Assembly (NCBI GenBank): GCA_041287495.1
Contig: JBEULE010000040.1
Span: 1-64,000 of the forward strand
Length of the DNA stretch: 64,000 nt
Source of the DNA: JAOABC01 sp041287495
Lineage (GTDB): Bacteria > Aquificota > Aquificia > Aquificales > Hydrogenothermaceae
Reading direction: 5' to 3'
Part shown: positions 16,570 through 26,320 of the stretch, in pieces
How the letters are laid out: each line of letters opens with the position of its first letter
How positions within the stretch are numbered: the first letter of the stretch is position 1
Program-made: the position numbers and the translations under genes
Notes under the pieces: generated by a model
What the model was told of the DNA's origin: nothing
The model's database searches: none
The model's input: the letters and a program-made list of their open reading frames with translations, nothing else

Positions 16570-17613
16570 TTATATTTTTTTCTGCTTCATGTCATTATTT
16601 AAAATCTCTACAAATTTATCTATCCTACATCTTGCTAATGCTTCAAAATCGTAATTTACAGTTTTACCTGTATTTTTATACCTTAGATAACCAGTATATG
16701 CAACCATTGAACCATTATCTGTACATAAGAAAATTGGGGGAATATCTATGTTTATTCCTTCTTCCTTACATTTTTTTGATAACTCTTCTCTAAGTTTTGA
16801 ATTGGCAGAAACTCCGCCAGCTACTACAAGACGATTTACTTTAAACTCTTTACATGCATCTATACTTTTTTTTACGAGGACTTCCACTGCCGCATTCTGA
16901 AAAGAAGTTGCTATATCTTCTTTTGAGTATATACCTTTTTGAATTTCCCTTATAGTAGCACTTTTTAAACCACTAAACGAAAAATTAAATCTGTTTTCTC
17001 CTGTATCATTTATAAGAGGTCTTGGTAATTTAACCACCTCTTTACCTTCTTTCGCTAATCTGTCAATTATAGGACCCCCAGGAAATCCAAGTCCTAAAGC
17101 TCTTGCTACTTTATCGTAAACTTCTCCTACGGCATCATCTAATGTCCCACCTAAATATAGGTAGTTTTCAAATTCTTTTACCAATACAAGCTCTGTATGA
17201 CCCCCTGAAACAACTAAAGCTATAAATGGATATTCTATATCTTCTCTACCTATAAAATTTGCAAATATATGGGCTTCTATATGATGAACAGGAACAAGTG
17301 GTTTGTTGGTAATATAGGACAGTGCTTTTGATCCTGATACTCCAACAACAAGAGATATTATCAATCCAGGACAGAAAGTGGAAGCAATAATATCTATATC
17401 TTTCAGTGTAGTATTTGCATCGGCTAAGGCTTTGTGGAGTACGGGAATAAAATTTTTTGTATGTTCTCTCGCTGCAAGTTCTGGAAATACTCCTCCCCAA
17501 CTTTCATGGATTTTAACTTGAGAGGATACTATGTTTGATAGTATCCCCTTTTTAGAATCGTATACTGCTATAGAAGTATCATCGCAGGAACTTTCTATCC
17601 CTAATACAACCAT
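16570..17613 (-). CDS. tsaD: tRNA N6-threonylcarbamoyladenosine synthase, catalytic subunit
   Basis: 347 residues of the Kae1/Gcp family. The metal ligands are in HHIEAH (H111 and H115), the ASKHA phosphate-loop part is GIESSCDDTS (5-14), and LVVSGGHTEL follows. It transfers the threonylcarbamoyl group to A37 of ANN-decoding tRNAs, working with TsaB, TsaE and TsaC. The start codon overlaps the stop of ctpA by one base, so the two genes are cotranscribed. Confidence 0.95.
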   Translation of the reverse strand: MVVLGIESSCDDTSIAVYDSKKGILSNIVSSQVKIHESWGGVFPELAAREHTKNFIPVLHKALADANTTLKDIDIIASTFCPGLIISLVVGVSGSKALSYITNKPLVPVHHIEAHIFANFIGREDIEYPFIALVVSGGHTELVLVKEFENYLYLGGTLDDAVGEVYDKVARALGLGFPGGPIIDRLAKEGKEVVKLPRPLINDTGENRFNFSFSGLKSATIREIQKGIYSKEDIATSFQNAAVEVLVKKSIDACKEFKVNRLVVAGGVSANSKLREELSKKCKEEGINIDIPPIFLCTDNGSMVAYTGYLRYKNTGKTVNYDFEALARCRIDKFVEILNNDMKQKKI

Positions 17614-18836
17614 TAATTATTCTTAGCAAAGTTAAGTATCTTTATAGCATTTATTGCAGCTTCAAGTTGAGGATCTTTCACTATCTCATCTTTTCCGTTC
17701 ATTTTTGCCTCTCTTTCGGCTTTTGCTTTCTCTTCTTCCTGCTGTTCTGTAAGTTTAACAATGATATCTGGAGTTATTCCTTTGTTCATTATCATATTAC
17801 CACTTGGTGTATAGTAATGTGCAACTGTTAGTTTGACTCCGGAACCATCAGGGAGAGGTACAAGTGTTTGGACAGATGCTTTTCCAAATGTGGTATCTCC
17901 TACAATTATAGCTCTTTTGTTATCTTTTAAAGCTCCTGTTAAAATCTCAGAAGCACTTGCAGACCCTTTATTGACTATAACAGCTATAGGAACATTTACC
18001 GGCACAACAGGCTCTGATTGTGAGTAAAACTCTTCTTTACTTTTAGGATCTCTTCCCTGTGTATAAACTATTAGTTTCCCTTTTGGAAGTATCATATCAG
18101 CTATAGCTACTGCTGATGTTAAAAGTCCTCCGGGGTTATTTCTTAAATCTATTATAATCCCTTCTTTATTCTTAAACTGCTTTAAAGCTTTTTCAAATTC
18201 TTCTGCCGAATTTTCTTGGAACTGAGTAAGCCTTATATATCCGATTTTGCCGTTTTCAATCTCTTTTACTTTCACACTTTTAACTTTGATTATATCCCTT
18301 GTGATCTCCACTTTAAACGGTTTATCTACTCCTTTTCTGAATATTGTTAGAGTAACTTTTGTTCCTGGTTTTCCTCTCATCTTTTTGACAGCTTGGAAGA
18401 GTGTCATCTTATCTGTTGGTTCTCCATCTATCTCAACTATCCAATCTCCGGCTTTAATTCCTGCTCTGTAAGCCGGTGTATCTTCTATAGGTGAAACTAC
18501 GAGGAGTTTATTGTTCTCCATTGTTATCTCTATACCAAGTCCTCCAAACTCTCCCTGTGTTTCTGATGTAAACTCTTTAAACTCTTCCGGAGTAAAAAAT
18601 GTAGAGTAGGGGTCAAGAGCTGACAACATTCCTCTTAATGAGCCATAGAGAAGTTGTTTCTTATCTGGATTTTCTACATAGTTGTCTTCAACTAATTTCA
18701 AAACATCGGTGTAAGTCCTTATTATCTGAATCTCATCAGAGTAATCTTTTCTCTCAGCTGTTGAGCTTAAACCAAAGCTCATTCCGGCAATAAAGATTAG
18801 TAACACTCCGATAATCATAGAAACTTTACTTTTCAT
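17613..18836 (-). CDS. carboxyl-terminal processing protease (peptidase S41A)
   Basis: 407 residues. There is an N-terminal signal/anchor (SMIIGVLLIFIAGMSFGLSS), a PDZ domain around YRAGIKAGDWIVEIDGEPT, then the S41 catalytic core. The nucleophile serine is in KGSASASEI (about 292-295) and the general-base lysine in FGKASVQ (about 317). It is a periplasmic protease that trims C-termini of envelope proteins. An ACGGAGG ribosome site precedes ATG. tsaD follows with a one-base overlap. The C-terminus is charged (KAEREAK). Confidence 0.92.
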   Translation of the reverse strand: MKSKVSMIIGVLLIFIAGMSFGLSSTAERKDYSDEIQIIRTYTDVLKLVEDNYVENPDKKQLLYGSLRGMLSALDPYSTFFTPEEFKEFTSETQGEFGGLGIEITMENNKLLVVSPIEDTPAYRAGIKAGDWIVEIDGEPTDKMTLFQAVKKMRGKPGTKVTLTIFRKGVDKPFKVEITRDIIKVKSVKVKEIENGKIGYIRLTQFQENSAEEFEKALKQFKNKEGIIIDLRNNPGGLLTSAVAIADMILPKGKLIVYTQGRDPKSKEEFYSQSEPVVPVNVPIAVIVNKGSASASEILTGALKDNKRAIIVGDTTFGKASVQTLVPLPDGSGVKLTVAHYYTPSGNMIMNKGITPDIIVKLTEQQEEEKAKAEREAKMNGKDEIVKDPQLEAAINAIKILNFAKNN

Positions 18837-18895
18837 CAGTTTTCCTCCGTAAAAATATGTAAAATATTAAATCACAATTTAGGATAAACAATCTA

Positions 18896-19915
18896 TTACA
18901 GATTTATAATTTTCTCAAAATCTTGATGTGTAAGTTTAGGTATATTTTCTACCTCTATGTTTTCAAATAAATGCTCTACATGAGAGGTTCCTATTAAAAC
19001 CGTGCCAACTCCGGGAGTTGATCTTACAAATTGTATAGGTAGATGTGAATCTTTTTCAACTTTAAACAATCTCTTTGCCTCCTGTGGAAAAGACCTTAAA
19101 ACTCTCCCTTGGAAAAGAGGTGCACTGATGTAATTATACAATCCAAGTTTTTCACAAGCTTCAAACAATGTATAAAACTGACCATCTATCTTCTGATTTT
19201 TTAGTTTATATGCTTCCATCATTGCTATATTGTATGGAAATTGGACGAATCTAAAATGATGATTTTCTCCACCTACTTCTACAGCTATGTTGTAAATATC
19301 TTCAAGGTTTATGTGTTGTCTGTTAGAGTATTCAACTCTAAGTCCATTCCATGTAGCAATACCATAGTATCTTAACTTACCTTCATTTACTTTCCCTTCT
19401 AATAATCTAAAAACAGTCCAGATTTTTCTATAAAATCTCTCTTTATCAGATATTGTAAGTTGATCCTCCGGATTATGAAGAAAGTAGATATCTATATAAT
19501 CTGTATTTAGGTTTTCTAAACTTTTCTCAAAAGACCAATCTATGTATGAAGGTGTTAGTATGTTACCGTATGGTGTTATATCCTCTTTTGTAAACAGAAG
19601 ATTTTTATCTATGAAGTTTTCTTTTATGTATTTTGCTATGTTGTCTATACTTAACCTTGCATCTTGGGGAAAATATCCACCTTTTGTAGATATAATCAAT
19701 TTAGTCCTATCTATCTCTTGTAAAACTTCACCTATTGCCCTCTCACTTTCCATGGCTCTGTAATTGATAGCTGTATCAACTACATTTATACCCAAAGTTA
19801 CAGCAGTTTTTATTACCTGTTTGTATCTTTCAGATGTTTCTTTGTCTGGATCTCTTAAGTAAGTTCCTATCCCAATTTCTGACAAATTCATATCTATAAA
19901 TTTTTTGTAAATCAT
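18896..19915 (-). CDS. aldo/keto reductase
   Basis: 339 residues with the AKR barrel motifs: GIGTYLRD near 15-22, VVDTAINY with Asp47 and Tyr52, ISTKGGY with Lys78, and the histidine in DIYFLHNPED. These four make the catalytic tetrad, so the enzyme should be an active NAD(P)H-dependent carbonyl reductase. Substrate unknown. It lies 3 bases downstream of the GT39-type gene on the same strand and is probably cotranscribed with it. Confidence 0.85.
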   Translation of the reverse strand: MIYKKFIDMNLSEIGIGTYLRDPDKETSERYKQVIKTAVTLGINVVDTAINYRAMESERAIGEVLQEIDRTKLIISTKGGYFPQDARLSIDNIAKYIKENFIDKNLLFTKEDITPYGNILTPSYIDWSFEKSLENLNTDYIDIYFLHNPEDQLTISDKERFYRKIWTVFRLLEGKVNEGKLRYYGIATWNGLRVEYSNRQHINLEDIYNIAVEVGGENHHFRFVQFPYNIAMMEAYKLKNQKIDGQFYTLFEACEKLGLYNYISAPLFQGRVLRSFPQEAKRLFKVEKDSHLPIQFVRSTPGVGTVLIGTSHVEHLFENIEVENIPKLTHQDFEKIINL

Positions 19916-19918
19916 GAT

Positions 19919-21454
19919 TCACTCCTTATTTGTAAGTAATACTGAAATCGGATTTTCAAATAAATCTTTTTTCTTTCCTAACACCTTTAGATTTAAATCT
20001 TTTATCTCATTCATATATTCATCTCTTGTTAGAATGTAAACCTTACCATCCGATGTAAATCTTTTAACATCTTCAATGCTGTTTAATGGCTCTATCTTCT
20101 TTTTTATATAGAATGAAAAAGCCGGATTATATCTTTTGTAGTAGCCTATTGGTTTGGTTGTATCTATATATTTCATCAGATACTTTACAGAACTCTCTCT
20201 ATCTATACGTGGCATTATAACTCCGTATATAAATACACTCATTAGTATAGCTGAAGCTGATAAGCTTAATATGATTTTTCTTATATCTTTTTTAAAGTAA
20301 AAGTAAATGGCAATTAAACTACCAAAAAACAGTATCAAAAAGTAAAGTGTGTAGTCTTTTATTATGTAGAGATTTTTATCATTACTTACAGCGAAGTATA
20401 AGCCTACTAAAATTGATAAAGTAAGCAAAGAGTAAAAGATAAGATTATAGATTATCTTACTTCTCTTTATATCTAAATTGTAAAGATACATCGCTATAAG
20501 TATAGCCAAAGGTGGATAAACTGGAACTGTATAGTTTGGTAGTTTTGTTTTTGATATAGCAAAAAATCCAGTGTAAATCAATACTATCAGCGACAAATAA
20601 ATGATAAGAGAGTTGTGTTTCTCTTTCAAAACAAACTTTATAACTTGAGGTAAAAAGATACTAAAAGGTAACATTCCTATAAATACAAACAAAAAGGTTA
20701 TAAAAAATAAGCCACCATGACCTTCCATAGGATCTGAAAATCTATTTATATTGTGTTTAAACAGGAACTCTTTTATCCAAACCCAATCTGTCTGAACACC
20801 AACTGCTATATACCAAGGTAAAGATATGGTAAATATCAAAGGAATACCTAAGAATAGTCTCATATCTTTTAAAAACCTAACATTTCTCTCTATAAGTAGA
20901 AAAGTCAGAACTATCAAAGATGGTAATAATATTCCTATTAAACCTTTAGTTAAAATTGAAAGCCCAACTGATACATAGAAAATATATATGTATCTCTGTC
21001 TTAAAGTTTTATAAAAAGTGAAAAATGATAGAAAGGCAGAAGTTAAAAAGAAGATTAGATATGGATCGGGAACAGCCATGTGAAATTGAAATACAAAATG
21101 TATTGAAGATAACAGTATAAAGAGTAACATTACGGCTACTTCTCTGTTTATAAACTTTTGAGAAAATAAAAAGGTTATTAAAACTGTTAAGCTTCCAAAT
21201 ACTGCAGAGAAAAATCTTGCAGAAAATTCGTTTACTCCAAAAATTTTATAAGCCAACATCATAAACCAGTAATGGACTGGAGGTTTATCGGTTCTAAGTT
21301 CATAGTTAAATGTAGGGACTATAATGTCGTTTCTTTCGAACATCTCTCTTGCACAGCTTGCATTTTTAGCTTCATCTAAACTGAAGATTGATATACTGTT
21401 AGAACCAAAGATAAAAAGAAAGAATGAAACTAAAAAGATATATATATATGCCAT
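19919..21454 (-). CDS. GT39/ArnT-like polyprenyl-phosphate-dependent glycosyltransferase
   Basis: 511 residues with about eleven predicted membrane helices. The first periplasmic loop contains SLDEAKNASCAREMFERND and then DKPPVHYWFMML, the acidic site and DKPP motif typical of ArnT/PMT_2-type transferases. Such enzymes move a sugar from a polyprenyl phosphate carrier to lipid A, protein or another acceptor at the outer face of the inner membrane. The donor cannot be told from sequence alone. It is upstream of the aldo/keto reductase and divergent from the 3-dehydroquinate synthase gene. Confidence 0.8.
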   Translation of the reverse strand: MAYIYIFLVSFFLFIFGSNSISIFSLDEAKNASCAREMFERNDIIVPTFNYELRTDKPPVHYWFMMLAYKIFGVNEFSARFFSAVFGSLTVLITFLFSQKFINREVAVMLLFILLSSIHFVFQFHMAVPDPYLIFFLTSAFLSFFTFYKTLRQRYIYIFYVSVGLSILTKGLIGILLPSLIVLTFLLIERNVRFLKDMRLFLGIPLIFTISLPWYIAVGVQTDWVWIKEFLFKHNINRFSDPMEGHGGLFFITFLFVFIGMLPFSIFLPQVIKFVLKEKHNSLIIYLSLIVLIYTGFFAISKTKLPNYTVPVYPPLAILIAMYLYNLDIKRSKIIYNLIFYSLLTLSILVGLYFAVSNDKNLYIIKDYTLYFLILFFGSLIAIYFYFKKDIRKIILSLSASAILMSVFIYGVIMPRIDRESSVKYLMKYIDTTKPIGYYKRYNPAFSFYIKKKIEPLNSIEDVKRFTSDGKVYILTRDEYMNEIKDLNLKVLGKKKDLFENPISVLLTNKE

Positions 21455-21542
21455 TTACCTTCCGATAAAATTTTTAGTTAGTATTATAACTTAATTTTTT
21501 ATGGTAAAATTAGATTAGCCGATAAAATCATGAGGAGAGAAT

Positions 21543-22538
21543 ATGAAAGAATTTATCCTTGATGGGAGAAATTTTAATAAAAATCTCATTACAACAGCTA
21601 TAGAATCCGGAGCAGATTATATACTTATAACAGAAGATAAAGTGGATGATGTTAAAAAATTGGGAAGGATCAAGCTTTTAATTCAAGATAGAGAAGGAAA
21701 TCTAACAGAAAACTTTGTAATTGTGAAGATAGAAAACAAACAGGATGAAGAGAGAGCAGCATCTTTGGCAAAATCTGGAAAGAATGTAATAGTAGAAACA
21801 ACAGACTGGACTATAATACCACTTGAAAACTTAATAGCACAATCGCCTAATATTTACTGTTTTGTTAATAATTATGAAGAGGCAAAGACTGCAGTTGGAA
21901 TCCTTGAGAAAGGTGTAAAGGGAGTTGTTCTACAGACAGATGATATAAATGAGGTAAAAAAGGTAGCTAAGGTTGTTAAAGAGGATACAGAGAAGGTAGA
22001 GCTTGTTAGAGCAAAAGTAATATCTATTAAGCCTATAGGTATGGGTGATAGGGTTGCTGTAGATACTACATCTCTTCTTAAAAGGGGAGAAGGTATGCTT
22101 GTAGGAAACTCTTCAGCAGGGATGATATTGGTTCATGGAGAAACAGAAGAGTCAGAGTATGTTGCATCAAGACCTTTTAGAGTTAATGCTGGGGCAGTCC
22201 ATATGTATACAAGAGTCCCTGGTGGTAAAACGGTTTATCTTAGTGAGATATCAGCCGGAAAAGAAGTTATGGTTTACGATAAAGATGGAAATGGTAGGGT
22301 TGTGTATGTAGGAAGGGCAAAGGTTGAGAGAAGACCGATGCTACTTATTGAAGCTGTCTATGATAATAAAAAATTATCAGCTGTTTTACAGAATGCTGAA
22401 ACGATAAGAGTTGTTAAACCGGATGGAACTCCTATATCAGTTGTTGAGTTACAGGTAGGAGATGAGATTTTAGGTTATGTAGAAGAAGCTGGAAGGCACT
22501 TTGGAATGAAAGTAGAAGAAACAATTTTGGAGAAGTAG
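21543..22538 (+). CDS. 3-dehydroquinate synthase II (archaeal type)
   Basis: 331 residues matching the MJ1249 family rather than ordinary AroB. The long conserved block around PIGMGDRVAVDTTSLL, VGNSSAGMILVHGE, SRPFRVNAGAVH and GRAKVERRPM is characteristic. In archaea this enzyme makes 3-dehydroquinate by NAD-dependent oxidative deamination of 2-amino-3,7-dideoxy-D-threo-hept-6-ulosonate, bypassing DAHP. A good ribosome site (GAGGAGAGA) precedes the ATG. It is followed two bases later by the MCE gene, which has no obvious metabolic link. Confidence 0.85.
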   Translation: MKEFILDGRNFNKNLITTAIESGADYILITEDKVDDVKKLGRIKLLIQDREGNLTENFVIVKIENKQDEERAASLAKSGKNVIVETTDWTIIPLENLIAQSPNIYCFVNNYEEAKTAVGILEKGVKGVVLQTDDINEVKKVAKVVKEDTEKVELVRAKVISIKPIGMGDRVAVDTTSLLKRGEGMLVGNSSAGMILVHGETEESEYVASRPFRVNAGAVHMYTRVPGGKTVYLSEISAGKEVMVYDKDGNGRVVYVGRAKVERRPMLLIEAVYDNKKLSAVLQNAETIRVVKPDGTPISVVELQVGDEILGYVEEAGRHFGMKVEETILEK

Positions 22539-22539
22539 G

Positions 22540-24087
22540 ATGAATCAATCTGTTAAAGTAGGGATATTTACACTTTTAGTTTTAGGTTTACTGGGATTTT
22601 TAGCTATAAATCTAGGTGATAGGGAGTTTGGTGTTGATTATAACCATTATTATGTATATTTAGATGATGCTCAGGGTTTATCAAAGGGAGCTGATGTTCA
22701 GGTTAGAGGGGTAAAAGCCGGAAAAATTGAAGATATAACATTTGAAAATGGCAAAGTTAAAGCAGTTTTAAAAGTTCGTCAAGAGATACCTATATACAAA
22801 GATGCAAAAGTTATAATAAAAACTTACGGACTTATGGGAGATAAGTATATATATATTGATCCTGGAAATCCATCTTCAGGAAATTTAGCTTCCGGAGGTG
22901 TTATAGAATCCACTTATAAATACGCTCAAACTGAAGATATGATAAATCAAGTTCAAGATGCTGCAAAGAAGTTTGCATTACTTATGGACAATCTAAATAA
23001 AGCTTTTGGAGAAGGACAACTTCAGAAACTTATACAAGATTTTGATAAATTTGCATACAATACTAACGATGTTGTAGTAGAGAATAAAGAAGATATAAGA
23101 AAATCCATAGAAAATATAAGGGCCATTACTGCGGAGTTAAGAAAAACTTTACCATCAATAACAGAAAATCTTGATAAAACCTTGGAAAATACAAAGAATA
23201 TAACGACAGAAAATAGAGAAGATATTAGGAAGCTTATTGCAAACTTAAAAGACCTGTCTATCTCTCTGAAGGAAAAAGCACCTCAAACTCTTGATGCTGT
23301 AGATAAAGCAGCAACCCAGATTGAACAAGCTGTAAGTGAAAACAGATCTGACCTTAAACTTAGTATCAGAAACATAAAAGAAGCTTCAGATAAACTTAAT
23401 CAGATACTTGCAAAGGTAAATGAAGGACAGGGAACTTTAGGAAAACTTGTTAATGAAGATAGCCTGTATAACAACGTAAATGAGGGAGTTAAATCTTTTT
23501 CAAAACCATTTAAAATTGTAAATGATTCCACACTTGAGATATATATGGGCGGAGAGAAACATACAGGAAATGAAGAAACAAAAGCTGGATTTGCAGCAGC
23601 CTTTATACCTACAGATGATAGATACTACTATTTAGGAGTTCTCTCTAACTCAAAAGGTTATGTTGACAAGAAAGAAGAAGTTACATCTAACGGGATAACT
23701 ACTACCTATGTAACCCGTAAATACGGAATACTGTTTGACTTACAGTATGCAAGGAGAATCTTAACATTTGGCGAAAGACAGCTCTGGGTTAGATTTGGTA
23801 TAAAGGACTCTTCCGCTGATTTAGGAGCAGATTTGAAACTATCTCAAAACTTGAAATTAGTTTCAGATGTTTATAAGTTTAATAGAAAAGATTTAGTAGG
23901 TGAGCCTAATAATCCACAGGTAGATGTTGGATTTGAGTATAGATTTACCGGCTTACCTATTTTTATAAGATTTGGTGGATCTGACCTTGCTAATAGTAAA
24001 GTTAGGGGAGTATATATAGGTGGCGGATTTGTATTTACAGATGATTACTTAAAGTATCTTATAGGTTCTATGCCAAAACTAAAATAG
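22540..24087 (+). CDS. MCE (MlaD-like) protein with coiled coil and beta-rich C-terminal domain
   Basis: 515 residues. An N-terminal membrane helix (VGIFTLLVLGLLGFLAI) anchors the protein. One MCE domain follows (about 33-115, with GLSKGADVQVRGVKAGKI and YGLMGDKYIYID). A long helical region (about 130-300) has repeating IRKxIxNI-type units. The last about 200 residues alternate polar and aromatic/hydrophobic residues, as in outer-membrane beta strands (YYLGVLSN, YGILFDLQYA, VRGVYIGGGFVF). MCE proteins move lipids between the two membranes. A single chain reaching from the inner to the outer membrane is my inference. MlaE/MlaF partners are not adjacent. ATG overlaps the preceding gene's end region. 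Confidence 0.82.
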   Translation: MNQSVKVGIFTLLVLGLLGFLAINLGDREFGVDYNHYYVYLDDAQGLSKGADVQVRGVKAGKIEDITFENGKVKAVLKVRQEIPIYKDAKVIIKTYGLMGDKYIYIDPGNPSSGNLASGGVIESTYKYAQTEDMINQVQDAAKKFALLMDNLNKAFGEGQLQKLIQDFDKFAYNTNDVVVENKEDIRKSIENIRAITAELRKTLPSITENLDKTLENTKNITTENREDIRKLIANLKDLSISLKEKAPQTLDAVDKAATQIEQAVSENRSDLKLSIRNIKEASDKLNQILAKVNEGQGTLGKLVNEDSLYNNVNEGVKSFSKPFKIVNDSTLEIYMGGEKHTGNEETKAGFAAAFIPTDDRYYYLGVLSNSKGYVDKKEEVTSNGITTTYVTRKYGILFDLQYARRILTFGERQLWVRFGIKDSSADLGADLKLSQNLKLVSDVYKFNRKDLVGEPNNPQVDVGFEYRFTGLPIFIRFGGSDLANSKVRGVYIGGGFVFTDDYLKYLIGSMPKLK

Positions 24088-24097
24088 GAGTAAATTT

Positions 24098-24802
24098 ATG
24101 AAGAGGGAAAAAGTTAACATAGATAAAGAGAAGGCTTTAAAAGAGATAGATATTTTCAGTTCTCTTAAAGAGGAAGAGATAAAAGGAATAGGAGATCTTT
24201 TTATTGTTAAACATTACAGGAAGGGAGATTATATATTCTACGAAGGAGATAAAGAGCCGGGGATATTTTTTGTAATAGATGGAATAGTAAAACTTATAAA
24301 GGAGACATCTGAAGGGAAAACTGTTATATTGCAACTTGTTACAAAGGGAGAGAGTTTTGGTTGGCTTGTGATGAAAGGAAGTAAACCATCAAGCACTTAC
24401 TCAGCCCAAGCTTTGGTTGATACCACAGTTTTATATATATCAAATAATGATTTCTTAAAACTTCTACTTATGTATCCTGCATTAGCTGTTAGAATAACCT
24501 GTGATGCCACAAAAAGGATACTTGAAGCTTACGATAGGTTAAAAAGTCTTGCAGTTGAAAAGGTAGAAGGCAGGATAGCCAATCTTCTTCTTGAACTTGC
24601 CGATAAGATAGGAGATCCAGATAAAGATAAAATAACTATAAATGCACCAATAACAAGGCAAGATATAGCTGAAATGGCGGGAACAACTGTGGAAACTACT
24701 ATAAGAATAATAAGTAAGTGGAAGAAGGAGGGAGTTTTAGATACTGAAAGAGGGAAGATAGAGATATACAATATTGATTTTCTCGAAGATATAGTTTCAT
24801 AA
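24098..24802 (+). CDS. Crp/Fnr-family transcription regulator
   Basis: 234 residues. The N-terminal cyclic-nucleotide-binding-like barrel (YRKGDYIFYEGDKEPGIFFV) is followed by a dimerisation helix and a winged helix-turn-helix around ITRQDIAEMAGTTVETTIRI. There is no N-terminal cysteine cluster, so it is not an Fnr-type 4Fe-4S oxygen sensor, and the Crp cAMP-binding residues are not clearly kept. The effector is unknown. It lies between the MCE gene and the RND efflux operon and could control the latter. Confidence 0.85.
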   Translation: MKREKVNIDKEKALKEIDIFSSLKEEEIKGIGDLFIVKHYRKGDYIFYEGDKEPGIFFVIDGIVKLIKETSEGKTVILQLVTKGESFGWLVMKGSKPSSTYSAQALVDTTVLYISNNDFLKLLLMYPALAVRITCDATKRILEAYDRLKSLAVEKVEGRIANLLLELADKIGDPDKDKITINAPITRQDIAEMAGTTVETTIRIISKWKKEGVLDTERGKIEIYNIDFLEDIVS

Positions 24803-24868
24803 ACTATTAAGGATTTGGGAATACATAGAGTTTATGTTCAAAATCAGTTGTTGAATACTAACCTGTAG

Positions 24869-24901
24869 TATAATATAGAATATTAGAATATCTGAATATT
24901 C
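24869..24901 (+). promoter_or_regulatory. -10 box and three 8-bp tandem repeats before the RND efflux operon
   Basis: TATAAT at 24869-24874 is followed by GAATATTA, GAATATCT and GAATATTC end to end (24878-24901), three copies with an 8-bp period; the outer copies also form an inverted repeat (GAATATT/AATATTC). The site lies at or just downstream of the expected transcription start, where a bound protein would block transcription. No -35 element with ideal spacing was found. Confidence 0.45.
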
Positions 24902-24919
24902 TTATAATAGAGGTGAAAG

Positions 24920-26308
24920 ATGAGGAAGATAGGCTTTTTTACATTATCAGCTTTGATAATTCAATCTACTTTTGGTAAAGAGATAACATTAGAAGAAGCT
25001 ATACAGCAAGGTTTAAAAGATAACTACGAAGTCAAGGCTTCTGAAAACGCTGTAAAATCAAAAGAGTATCTTTATGAATCTACAAAAGGATATAAGCTGC
25101 CTTCTATAACTTTCTCTGAGATGTTTATGAGAACTGATGAACCTGGTTATGCGATGTGGAATACTATGAGTCAGAAAAGACTTGATTTTATGACAACTTC
25201 TAAATTTGTGGATATGACAGCTTTAAATCCTATGTTTGGTAATATGTCCTCTTTCTCTAAACCTTCTTATCCGGCAGTTAGTAGCTGGAGAACAAAGATA
25301 GAACTACAGCTTCCTATATATACCGGAGGAAAAATAGAAAGTGGTATATATATACAGAAGAAGGATTATGAATCTTCCCAGAAAGAATATATAAGAGCAC
25401 AGGAGAAAACTGTATACGATATATCAAAAGCTTATTATGGAGCATTACTTGCAAAAAAAGCTATAGAGCTTGCTAATCAAGCATATAAAGATGTAGAGAA
25501 ACATTACAACACTGCAAAAAGTATGGTTGCTAACGGTCTTGCAATCCCGGCAGATGAATTAAGAGCAAAAGTTTATCTTGAAGATGTTAAGACTAAAATA
25601 AAAGAAGCAGAGAATAACTACAAGATAGCAAAGAGGGGATTACTTCTTGCAATGGGTGATGAAAAGACGGATCCATCTGATATCGATGTAGTTGGAGAGT
25701 TAAAGTGTGATACTGTTAATCAAAGTCTAGAGGAATTTCAAAATTATGCTATATCCAACAGGTATGACCTACTTGCATTAAGAGATAAAGTTATGATTGC
25801 TAAAAAGATGATAGATCTAAACAAAGCAGATATGCTTCCAACTGTAGGAGCTTTTGCTTCCTATGAGATGAACGACAATAAACTACTGCCGGGAAATGAA
25901 GGTAAGTGGTGGATGGTAGGTTTTGCTGTTAACTGGAAAATATTTGATGGCCTGACTTCATTTAATAAATACAAAAGTGCAAAGGAGATGTACAATCAAT
26001 ACAAGCAGCAAGAAAAAGGTTTTGAAGAGTTTATAAAATTTAGTGTATATAAAGCTTATAAAGAATATGAAGTTCAAGTTGATAAGCTAAAAACGGCAGA
26101 AGAAAACCTAAAGTATGCAGCGGAAGTTCTAAAAATAACAGAGACAAGATATAAAAATCAACTTGCATCTATGATAGATTTATTAGATACTCAAACTCTC
26201 TATGACAAGATAAAATTTGAAAAAGCTCAGGCAAGTTATAACTGTAAGCTTTCTATTCTTGAACTTATGTACCAAAGTGGAATGTTAATAAATCAAATAA
26301 AAAAGTAG
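24920..26308 (+). CDS. TolC-family outer-membrane efflux channel
   Basis: 462 residues with a signal peptide (MRKIGFFTLSALIIQSTFG) and two repeats of the TolC outer-membrane efflux domain. Helical hairpins are seen around ITLEEAIQQGLKDNYEV and later EYEVQVDKLKTAEENLKYA and LASMIDLLDTQTLYDKIK. It should form the trimeric exit duct of the RND pump encoded next. A GAGGTGAAAG ribosome site precedes ATG. It is the first gene of a three-gene operon. Confidence 0.9.
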   Translation: MRKIGFFTLSALIIQSTFGKEITLEEAIQQGLKDNYEVKASENAVKSKEYLYESTKGYKLPSITFSEMFMRTDEPGYAMWNTMSQKRLDFMTTSKFVDMTALNPMFGNMSSFSKPSYPAVSSWRTKIELQLPIYTGGKIESGIYIQKKDYESSQKEYIRAQEKTVYDISKAYYGALLAKKAIELANQAYKDVEKHYNTAKSMVANGLAIPADELRAKVYLEDVKTKIKEAENNYKIAKRGLLLAMGDEKTDPSDIDVVGELKCDTVNQSLEEFQNYAISNRYDLLALRDKVMIAKKMIDLNKADMLPTVGAFASYEMNDNKLLPGNEGKWWMVGFAVNWKIFDGLTSFNKYKSAKEMYNQYKQQEKGFEEFIKFSVYKAYKEYEVQVDKLKTAEENLKYAAEVLKITETRYKNQLASMIDLLDTQTLYDKIKFEKAQASYNCKLSILELMYQSGMLINQIKK

Positions 26309-26320
26309 AGAGGTGAGAAT

